From: Symbiodinium sp. CCMP2592
Taxonomy: Eukaryota > Sar > Dinophyceae > Suessiales > Symbiodiniaceae
DNA length: 64,000 nt
Direction of reading: 5' to 3'
Assembly (NCBI GenBank): GCA_905221615.1
Contig: CAJNDT010003513.1
Location: 654,277-718,276 of the forward strand
A model generated the notes under the pieces. It had not been told where the DNA came from. It did not search any database and saw only the letters and a list, made by a program, of their open reading frames with translations. Shown here piece by piece: positions 1 to 11,100 of this stretch; the first letter of the stretch is position 1, and each line of letters starts with the position of its first letter. The translations under genes and the position numbers were made by a program.

Positions 1-230
1 CCCCAACGAAAAAACAGACAGGATCCTAAGCTGTTTTCTTTATCAACGCCGCCTATTCTGGTGTGCAGGACTTGCATTGAGGTTTGACGGATTTGGGCTT
101 CAGAAGTGAGTGTACATAGTTCAGGGCTGAACGTATCAAACTGGACTGCAAATCTATATCACGCCCGGAACCTCAACAACCCCCTTTTCCAAAAACGAAT
201 ATCAAGCCCTACGCTAGAACCAGCCAATGC

Positions 231-339
231 CCAGACCTTCCAAAATCCCTTAATTAAGGAATATACCTTAAACTCTAATAGGATCCCTAATATGATTTAA
301 GGTATATTCCTTAATTAAGGGATCTTGGAAGGTCTGGGT
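231..339. mobile_element. Foldback element, family A
   Basis: MITE-like inverted repeat; arm CCAGACCTTCCAAAATCCCT then TTAATTAAGGAATATACC, short AT interior with GGATCC. Near-perfect arms; no coding capacity. Confidence 0.85.
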
Positions 340-357
340 CTATGGGCCAAGACAGCC

Positions 358-467
358 TACTATTTGCTTAAGAAACCCCCAATAAATAAAAATAATAATC
401 CCTATATTACCACCATAAGGAATATCTTTTTTTTATTTTTTGGTGGTTCTTAAGCAAATAATAGCAG
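358..467. mobile_element. Foldback element, family P
   Basis: Arms CTACTATTTGCTTAAGAAAC / TTCTTAAGCAAATAATAG with AT-rich interior. Begins ten bases after the last GMC donor in the window. Confidence 0.8.
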
Positions 468-476
468 CCCTCCAGC

Positions 477-522
477 CTGGCAGGTGCACTTGACAGTCCA
501 CCCCATCATCTGCCAACTCGTC
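477..522 (-). CDS. GMC oxidoreductase exon (last one inside the window)
   Basis: Encodes DELADDGVDCQVHLP and the first base of Gly, matching the segment before D-L-P-G-V-G. Acceptor TGTAG|GAC; donor CCAG|GCTGGA. A family P element follows about ten bases into the intron. Confidence 0.85.
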
Positions 523-3500
523 CTACAGTAGAAGCCAGAAACAGGTTAGGGTTTAGGGTTCAGGGACTAGGGTTCAGGGTTTTAGGGTCTAGAGTCCAGG
601 ATTCAGGATTCAGGTTAGGGGTTTAGGGTTTAGGGGTCCTAAGCCAACGGAGCTCCTAGACCCTCCATCTACCCTCTATTAGACCCTAAATGCCCCTTAT
701 TTGGGACCATTTACCCCTATTTGAGGGTACAAGGAGCCAGGACCCTGCAGTAGAAGCCAGAAAGTTGGAATATCATTATCGTAACCCCTTTATGGTAAAT
801 TATAAGGTATCCTACCCTGAAACCAGATTCCAACTTTCTGGAGTTCCCTTTAAGCCAACTCAGCTACTGCTTGTCCTGTACGCCGCCAACCCGAATTGGG
901 AATTACAATCCCTGAAACAAGACTCCTTGCATACTATCTCAAAACCTTGCATCATAACCAATAGCCCGTTTCGACTCAGTTCCAATATCCCTCAAAAAGA
1001 TCCAGGCTTTCACCTCCAAGCCTTCAATCCCGACTGTGGACCTCCCAGTACATGACACTTTGCAAAACCTTACACAACCTCATACATCCCTGATAGGGCC
1101 CTTAAGCTTTGGCCCCGCGGCGCTGGGACCTCCCAAATCCTAAACCCTGTAAAGCCTTAAAACCCTGCAATAGAATACACATAAACCCTTAAAGTAGTTA
1201 GCCCGATATGGAACTCATAAAGGAACATGTTAAGCCATGAAGCCCTATATGAGAGTTTCCGAAAATAGGGGGACCCTAATATCGTACCTAAATTACTAGG
1301 ATTTCTATTGTAAGGACCCCATAATAAGGTACCCTAATTTTCGGAAACTCTACAGTAAACCCTTATAGAGCCCCTTTGAATGAACCCTTATAGTACGCTT
1401 ATAATAACCCTCTAAAAGAAACCCTTAGGCACCCCCAATCTTCGGAAACTCCCATATGGGTGGTTGTCTCCCTTTTTGGGCACCCTAATTATTAGGTGCC
1501 GTATTTTATGAAGGACCCAAAACGGGACCCTAATATTGACAAGTACCCACAAAATCTCTCGACCTAAACCCTAAACCCCTAAACCCTAAACCCTTAAATC
1601 CTAAACCCCTAATTAAACCCTAAACCCCTAAACCCTAAACCCCTAAATCCTAAACCCCTGAATCCTAAACTCCTAAACCCTAAACCCCTGAACCCAAAAA
1701 CCCTGGAAACCACCATCTTCCAACAAAAACCATCTTTGCCAACCTGCCGAGTTGCTTTCGGGCCGAGACCAGAGCGTAGGAGGAGGCCGGCACTAGCGTA
1801 GCTCCTTGGTCTTGGCCCTTAAAAAGGTTAGGTTTACCTTAACCCTGAAGAACCTACCTTTTTAAGGACTTAGATAAGGAAATCATAATAGGTAACCCTA
1901 AAAAGGTAGGTTCTTCAGGGTTAAGGTAGGGTTTAGGGTTTAGAGTTTAGAGTTTAGGGTTTAGGGTAAGGGTTACTATAGTAGCGTAGCTCCTTGGTCT
2001 TGACCCTTAACGGGGTTTCTATAAGGGTTACTGTAAGCGCTACTATATCAGGTTTCTACATAAAAGGGCCTTAATAATAAGAATATAGGGCTTAGAGGCC
2101 CATTATACTATAAATATATTAAGGATAGTACAGTTAGTTACTAAGCCCCCGATATTGGTGCTTTATTTGGGGTTTAGGGCTTAGCGTTTAGGGGTTCATG
2201 GTGTTTGGATTTGGGTTTAAGGTTTCGGTTGGCCAAGTGTAGTACCCCCAAAACCTGGACAAAGTATGGTCTTTGGCCCCAACAGCCTGAATATATGAGT
2301 CCTGAAATCCCTAGAGAAACCTAAACCCAAAAATCTACAGGGTTTGGATGTTCGTTGATGGGTACCTTTGCGGGTTCCTTTCGCGGTGTCTTGCAGCTCC
2401 AAGATTATGCTTTAGATGTGACGGTTTCCTTGGGGTTTACGGTTTGGGGAGGAAAGATGCGACGACTTTTTAAGAATCTATAAGGGCTGTACTAGCACCA
2501 CACAGCAGCCCTACAAACCTGAAACCCGAAAACCCGTGTGAAACTCTTGTGAAACCCTTATCACTTAATGCCTAACCCGGAACCCTAACCCGAAACCCTG
2601 AACCCTAAACCCTAAACCCTAAACCCTAACCCGAAACCCTACACACTAAACCCTAACCGGAAACCCTGTCCCGGAACCCCAAACGCTAAACCCGGAACCT
2701 CTCGTCAGACAGTGGCGGCTTGCCTAACTGCAGACGAGAGTCCCGCAGGAGACGACCACTTCGTGCCTAGCAGCTGCTCAGGATTTTGGTTCTGGGGGGG
2801 TTCCGGGATTTTAGGGGTTTGGGGGGTTTAGGGGCTTAGTGGCTTAGGGGTTCCGGGATTTAGGGGTTTAGGGATTCAGGGGTTTAGGGGTTTAGGGGGT
2901 TTAGGGGTTTAGGGGGTTTAGGGGGTTTAGTGGTTTGGGGGTTTAGGGCTTTAGGCGTTTGGGGGTTTAGGGTTTACGAGTTTAGGCCAAATCCGAGAGT
3001 CTCATCGTGAGCCTGAAAGCCCTTGGCCCCACTGTGAGGACAGCGTGAAAAGTTGACAGGGGTCGAGGATCCCAAGCCTCTTGACAAGTTAGCCAGATTG
3101 CTCTGGGTTTAGCGCCGGCATTCACTGTTGTGGTTCTCTATGAGCCACCATTTCGAAGGCTAAAACATCATTAAGGGCTCATGGCCGAACTTGATTGGAA
3201 AGGCTCTGGAGCCGGGTAGTCCGTGGTTTAAGCAGGATTCGAGGGATTATCAGGACCGCCCCAAGCCCTTTGGTAGAGCCTGTTTAGTCCCCAAGAGAGC
3301 GCTGGAGTCAACTGAGCTGCCTGGCATAGACCTGCTTGGTCTCTCCGAGTCCAATTTCCTCCACGTATTCCACGCCAACGGCCTTTTGGCCATCGAGGAG
3401 GACTCTGGAGGCGCGAGCATGCTCTTGGACCTTGGTTGTGTGTGCATGTATAGTGAACCTCAGAAAGTTGGAACATGGATTTAGGATGCTCAGTGTTGGG

Positions 3501-6500
3501 ATCCCCAATACTTTACCTTAAGGCCATGAGGATATTGATGCTCCCAGGGGCCCAGGGTTTAGGTGCATGGTCTGTCGTAAAAACAAGATGGTGCCTTATG
3601 CAAGAGTATGTACATCGACGGTCCTAGCATTTGATTATAAGGCATGTGTCAGGGTCCGAGCCCAACTTTATACAAAGGGTTCGAGGGGGGTGCTTGTTGC
3701 AAGTACTTAGGCGAAGCAAAATCCGCAATGATCGTGTGGCTCCTACTATACAGATGCTTCTCCGGCCGTACTCTAGTACGGTTGATGATATAAATCCTGC
3801 ATTACCCTTAATGAGAAATCTATCATAATTCCCATAGTTCAGGGTCCTCAAGTAATGCAGGATTCATATCATCAACCGTATCAGCTCACCTCTTGCACTG
3901 TCCTTCCTTTTGGGAATGATTTAAGGCAACGATCCGCGCAAGCTGCCCCACGTAGGCGAGAATCCGGGCTAAAACACCCAAAACCCCCGAACGCTACAGC
4001 AATGAGCCTAACGGTTGGTGATATAAATCCTGCATTACCTTTAAGGACCCTAAACTATGGGATTTATGGTATATTCATTATTATGGGTAATGCAGGATTT
4101 ATATCATCAACCGAATCACCTCAAGCCTCAACCCCAATCCCTATTCCTAACTTTAAGCCTCTAAGCAAGCTTGCGGCTAGTCCGATTACTCGGATATGGG
4201 TGGCTCAAAGAGTAGAGCGTCTGGGCATCCTTGGGTTGTTCATAGAGCCTTACTTAACAGGGTTTCATTGGGGGGGGGGTATCGCACCATTACCAAAATA
4301 TGAGTATGCAGGGACTGCATGGGATGGGGAGATGATACAGACTTGTTGCGGCGGTGTATCCCCCGAAAGAAGCCGTTTTTGCACAGCCTCCAAGATTCTT
4401 AGACCCAAGAGTAACCTAGGAATAAAAAGGGTGCCCTTTTTGGTTTTATAGGGGCTCATAAGGGAACCTGAACCCTAAAAAAGGGAATAAGTGCCTACTC
4501 TAGGTCCTATGATTCGAAGATTCCTAGATATACTCCCGGTTCAAATGCTCAAGGCCTGGCGAGGAGCATGCAAGTTCGGGCGCTTTCCCATGTGAGGCTC
4601 GAGAAAAGCCGTGTAGGATGACTCGCGTCGTCCTGAGCATCTCTGACAGATTCGGGTCCCTACCTGGACCCCAAAAGTATGTAGAATAAAAGCCTTTTAG
4701 AGACTTTGGGCCATTATTTTCCCTAGTTTGGGGGGTCTAGGTAAGCCCTACTGTAATATCCTAAACTCAACAGCCTCAAGTAACCGCAAAAAAAATCATA
4801 ACTCCAAATCCGACACCATCCGACACCCTCATCCACTTCAACTCTCGGAACATTAACTCACTAGGATACCCAGTAACCTAAGAATAAAAAGGCCTCTCTT
4901 TTTGGTATTGGGTAACTTTATAAGGAACCTAGGACTACAAAAAGGAATAAGGGTACTACTGGGCATCCTAGCTCATTAAACCCTGAAGCCACCCACGATC
5001 GAGCTTAGACCCTATATAGGCCCTAAGCCCGAACCTCGAAGCCTCAAACACCCTGAACCCTACAGGACTAGGCCCGGAGCTCTACAGTAAGGGACCCTAG
5101 ATAGTAGGATCCTTGCTATGAAGGCACCCAAAATAAGGTACCCCTAGGTTCGGAAACTCCCATATACAGTCGAAGCCAAAAAGTTGGAAACCTAATGGCC
5201 TCAATCCTTCAGAGTAATGTATAGGGAATTTCCAGCACTATTTGGCCCTAATGCGATGGGGTTTACTGTAAACCTAAACCCCTCCAGAACTTCTAGAATT
5301 CTTGAAATAAGGAATGCTCTTAAATCCTATCAGGGATCCTACCATTCCTTACGGTATACTGTGTACTATACCCCCTTTGAACCATAATAAGAATTGAGAA
5401 TCATAGTGCTGATATTCTCTTGGGTTTTACTTTCACAAAATTCCTAAGGAGACTGTAGTAAATATTTCTTCAAGTAAGGGATATTGGGAAGTCTGGGTGG
5501 TTCGTCTCGCCAAGGGTAAAAGGAGGTACCCTTAATGAGGACCCCTAGGTATATACCCTTAATATAGCTATTATATACCCATTATATAGCCCATTACAGG
5601 GTAAACCCTAAACCCTAAACCCTAAACCCTTAAACTCTAAACCCTAAACCCTAGGGGTCCCCATAAGCGGTCCCTGCTTTTCCCCTTTGAGTCTCGGAGC
5701 CTTGCAGCTCCGTGGATCCAAAAGCCCTGAGCTCAAACGTTTAAGGGTTCAGGGAGTTAGGGAGTTTGGGGTTAAGAGTTAGGTTAGGGTTTAGGGAATG
5801 TAGGGTTTAGGGAGGTTAGGGCTTAGGGAGTGTAGGGTTTAGGGAGTTTAGGGTTTAGGGAGTTTAGGGTTTAGGAGTTTAGGGTTCAGTGCCCAGGCAT
5901 CCCAAATTTTCACTCAGAACTCCTTGCGGGCCGGGCTACCATTGGCTTTGATCGAAAACTGATGCGGGCTCACCACCCCACGCCCGGCGGCGTTAAGCTC
6001 GGCGCGGGCGCTGGAGTTGTAGTCGGCCGCTTTGTACCCTTGCTCCTGACTTACATCCCAAAGGGTCCTAGGCCCCGCTATCGGGGATACTTCCCTAAGT
6101 CATAATCGTAATTCCTAATATAGAAATCCTAAGCTCGATCATTGACACTTTGGACCCTTTGGGCATGTGGCGGCTTCAGAACACCTCAGAATCTGAACCC
6201 TAAACCAACACCCTTTCAATTCCTCATGTAATATGAGCTGATAAGTATTCAGGGCTGCGGGGGTTCATGCGCGAAGCCTTTTGTTTTCCTGGATGTTTGT
6301 CGAATTCTTGTGCTAAACGAACCATGTGAGTCCTACCTGAACCCCAAATATCCGACCTTGGAAAGAACTTATACAAGTGTATCATATCAAGAAACCCGAT
6401 AGCGGTCACTATTTTAGAGTTAGGGCAAGACTAGCCTATGTGAGGGCAGAGGCTCTGATTGAAAGAGCCAGTTTTCGAACAGCCTCTGTCCAGATTCCGA

Positions 6501-8057
6501 AACCGCTTGATCTTTCGCTCCATTTCCCATGGAAACGGCCTGTGGACCTACATAGCAAAAGTGAGTTTCTACAAGAGGAACTACTATCACACCTTGTGTA
6601 AATATGCCACGATTTAATCCCTAAGCGCTAGTAGACCCTTTACACTTACGTATAGCAAGAGGAACAATCAAAATCGAGCAAGCAAACCAATGCGTAACTT
6701 CAACCGAACTGAACAAAAAAAACCTCTCAAACAGTAAAGGCGACTGCAAACTACATGTGTATATATATATATATACACACATATACTCATAAAGTCTTCA
6801 TTGGAAGTGATTCACAGTGCATAGTCATATAATCTTCAGGCTACATTCTCGACAACAAAGAGAAAGAGACGTGGTCAACCCTATAACCTCATCTTGCAAC
6901 TGCTCGCCTGCGCCGCACGCACGAAAGCAGCAACATCATCCCGTTGCGGATTCCGGAAGCTAACAGAATAGGGTCCTTCAGTGCCGTGCGGGCGTGGCAT
7001 GTCTCAAAGTTTGGGCTTGCCATAGGGCTGGATCAACCCAGGGTGGGGGGAGTTGTATGCAGTACTAGGATGCCCAGTAACCTAGGAATAAGAAGGGCTC
7101 TTTTTTTTGGTATTGGGTAACTTTATAAGGAACCTAGGACTACAAAAAAGGAATAAGGGTACTACTGGGCATCCTAGAGTAAGTCTATGCCACAAGTTTT
7201 TCTTTAAAGGCCCGAAAGTCAGAATCCACATGATCATCTTCATCCTGGGAGAGGTTTGTGAATGAGGGGTCTGCATTATGAGGGAAGCCTCAGGAATCGC
7301 GGTTACAGCTTCTGGACGAGAGTACATGGACCACACTTCTGGACCCCTAAACCCTAAACCCGAATGTATACTTCACATCGCCTCGACCTCAGATGGGTAA
7401 ACTCCCATTCACCAGGAGTTTCCCGTTCCACCAAGTGCCTGGACTGCCCTAGACGCTCTCGCCCAATCCAGCGACCCTGAAGCAACCCAAAGGGTGCTAG
7501 GTACTGTCATGGGGGACACTTCCCTGAATCATAACAGTAATGGGTTTAGGGTTTAGGGTTTAGGGGTTAGGGTTTAGGGTTTAGGGTATTCCTGATAATA
7601 TCGGTACATAGCACCCTTTGGGAATGGACCCCCGCCCGGTCCACCAAAGCCATGCGCTTCCGCATCCACGGCCGCATCCGACGCAGCTTCTGAGATGAAG
7701 CCCTCACTCTTCCGAAAGTACGGAAGTACCTGTGATCAAAGGGGAAAAGGAGGGACCCTTAATGGGGACCCCTACCTTATAATGGGCTATATCATGGGTA
7801 TATGATAGCTATATTAAGGGTATATACCTAGGGGTCCTTATCACGGGTCCCTCCTTTTACCCTTGGATGTGAGCTGTCTCTCGACTTGCTCTAGGCGTCT
7901 GGGTCCGACGTCGACGACGACCACTACCAGTACCAGTACCACTACCACTACCACTACCACTACCACTGCCACTACCACTACCACTACCAGTACGACTACT
8001 ACGACTACTACGACTACTACGACTACTACGACTACTACGACTACTACGACTACTACG

Positions 8058-8100
<43 letters not shown>

Positions 8101-8118
8101 ATACTACTACTACTCCTG

Positions 8119-8197
<79 letters not shown>

Positions 8198-11100
8198 CTA
8201 TTGCTCCCGACACAGGATGCTTTAAAGTCTAAGCCCTGCAGCCCAAACACTCAAAACCCTCCATATGCGCCCCTACGAAACCTTGCGAACAACCGAACAC
8301 ATCTAGAGTCATACCAAAGTAAATAGTAATTAGCATTAAGAAGAATAAGAATGATAAAAACAATGTTAATAGTCGTTCCAGTAATGATCGTCATCATGAT
8401 CATAATAATCTCAGGAAATGCCTCCTTCCAGGTCCAACCCTCAGCACCGCCAGCCGCCCAGGCGTCGAAGTCCCCCGGATCGCCACGGACGTAGGCCTTC
8501 AAAGAACTTTTTCCCTAGTAAGTTACTGGGTTAGAGAATATGTGGTGAGTAACCTACTATTCAGGTAACTGAAGCTTTGGGGGGTTTGGCTTTTCATACC
8601 CTTTCAGGTTCGCGAATCATTGGCTTTTGTAATGCGAATGCTATCTACTACGTTCCTCCTTATCCTCCCGCTGTTACAGCTTCATATACTTTATATAGGA
8701 TACAGTATGCCCCGAATCAAATACCTACTCTGCTGCCTAAGCCGCTAACTGTAAACCCCTGCACCCTAAACCCCCAAACTCCAAAAAACCCTATCAACCC
8801 TAAACCCTCTACACCCCAAAATGCCCTATAAACCCCAAACCCTATAAACCCCAAAGAATCCTATCAATCCTAAACCCCATAAACCCCTAATAAGCCCTAT
8901 ATCAACCCTAGGCCCCATAAACCCCAAAAAGCCCTACAAACCCGAAACTCTCTACTATTTGCTTAAGAACCCCCCCCAAAATAAACAAATACTAAACCCT
9001 ATATTATCCCTATAAGGAATATTTTTTTTTAATTTTTTGGGGGGGTTCTTAAGCAAATAGTAGCCCTTCAACCCCAATTGGCCGAAGCCCGGAGCTTCCT
9101 CCGGTACCCGCTTTTAGTCCCCGACCTTCCAAAAATCCCGTACTTAATACCTGGACCCTGAAGAACCTACCTTTCAAGGGCTCCTTTGTTTATGGTTTCC
9201 TTATGTTATGAAATGCATAAATATACCTTTCATTATAGTAGGATTCCGAAAATTTTTCAAGGTATATTCCGATACTAAGGGATCTTGGCAGGTCTGGGTC
9301 ACTACTCAAGGAGAGCCCGTCCTGACTTGAAATAGGGGCGTCTTACGTCTTAGGGTTTAGGGCAAGTTTAGGGTTCCTAAACCTCAAAACCCTTCCGAAA
9401 ACCAACAACTGTAAAACCGGTAGAACGGTTTAAGGTTTAGGGTTTAGGGGTTTAGGGTTTAGGGTTTAGGGTTTAGGGTCGGTAGAGGCCCCGCACCTTT
9501 TAGTCTGGGCTTTGAAGTAGTATGGTACTCCCAAGCCCAGTAGTAGAGCCCTGTTTGTTGATCCTCAATAGTGGGCATTGAGGCTATGATGATGGAGGGA
9601 ACATGTGGGGGGATCGAGGTATATAAGGGCCGGCTTTATCATGCGAGATCCTCTACTAGGGCTGGGCTTCAGATAATTCTGGGGCGTACGAAGGGTTTAG
9701 GGTTAAGGGTTGAAGCATTTGTCTAGGTATTTGGGGCGTGCTCTAGTTTAGATGCCTATATTTGTACCAAGGTCCCAGCTTGTCGTCATCCCAAGGCCCT
9801 ATGACAGCCCAGGCACCATGTAGTTGATGGAAGTTGAGCCGCCGAGCATCTTTCCGGAAGGCAGGTTCATCATCCCATCCTCTGCAGTGCGCGGTGCAGG
9901 GTGTAGAATTCGGCCTTCAAGAAAATTCAACCCCCAACCCAGGATCAATGGCCCGCCTGACTCTGATTCAAAGGTGGGGATTTCGAGCTATTTATGTGTT
10001 TTTTGCAGCCCACACACCGTGATATGCTATTCGGGAAGACTTGTACAATGAAGGCTCATGAGTCAACAAGCACGATGAAGGACCACGACGACGAGACGAC
10101 AACAACAAGACGACAATGACGACGGCCACAAAAAGCAACAAGAGCAACAACAGCGGTTTAGGGTTTAGGGTTAAGGTAAGCCCTAAAACTCAAACCACAG
10201 CCACGGCCACAGCAACAGCACGGCAACGAAAATCATCACCAGAAAACGCCAGTCAATCAACCGCCACTCCTCCCCTGCCCCGAAACAGAAACAAATCTGG
10301 ACCGTTTTGCTTTTTCCGATTCCCTCTACCGAACCATCACAAGCAAAACAGTCATCAACCAACCCTAAACCGTACATTAACCGATTCCCCCTACACAACC
10401 ATCACAACACATTGCAAATGTATTTAGTAACTAGCTTGCATGGCAAATCCCTAAAGCCAATGCCAGCCTTCAGCTTCTGACCGATGCCCCCGCCGGGGCC
10501 TCTCCTGGCCATAAGGAGGGTTTTTCTATTTGTTGTTGAAAGGCTTCTTTTCGAGCTGCATATCGCGTTCCGAAGCAGGGTTTAGGGTTTACGGCTCAGG
10601 GTTTAAAACAAGCATGTGGTGTTTACTATATCAACTCGAAGACGTACAAAGCCCGACGCGCGGCACAAGAAAGGCAGTTGGAGAAAAGGTGACAAAAAGG
10701 AATCCTCTTCAGGAAAAAGCTAAACGAAAGGTGGATGGAATAGGTAAAAGCATGGGACATGAAGGTGTGTATAGGCCACTAGGCGGAGGGCCGGGGTACG
10801 CCTTTTTGATTGCCTTGCTTTCACCTCTTGTAGCAAGGAGGCCGGTGCTGCTAGGGAACAAAAACAGAAGTAAATACACGCGAAAGGATGAGAGCAAACA
10901 CGTGGTGCTGAACAAGGGTACAAAGAAAAGCTGGGACCCGGAAAGGACGGGAAACACAAGATACAACAAAGATGGGCGACCTGTGCATCACTTGTTTCTG
11001 AGGTACTGTTTATTTACCTGAGTTTGACCTTTGTAATCATGTAGGAGTCTACAGAAAAGACTTGCCATACTTGCTCTTCAGCTACGGGTTCAAGAGGATG

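Noticed and set aside
690-1055. 121-codon plus-strand frame
   Set aside because: Runs through family S and M elements and telomere-like repeat; composition is that of the repeats.
3624-4110. Repeated peptide GNAGFISST
   Set aside because: Encoded by the arm of family F elements at several loci; not a conserved protein.
7857-8225. Poly-Thr and poly-Ser frames of about 120 codons
   Set aside because: Pure products of the ACT microsatellite on opposite strands.
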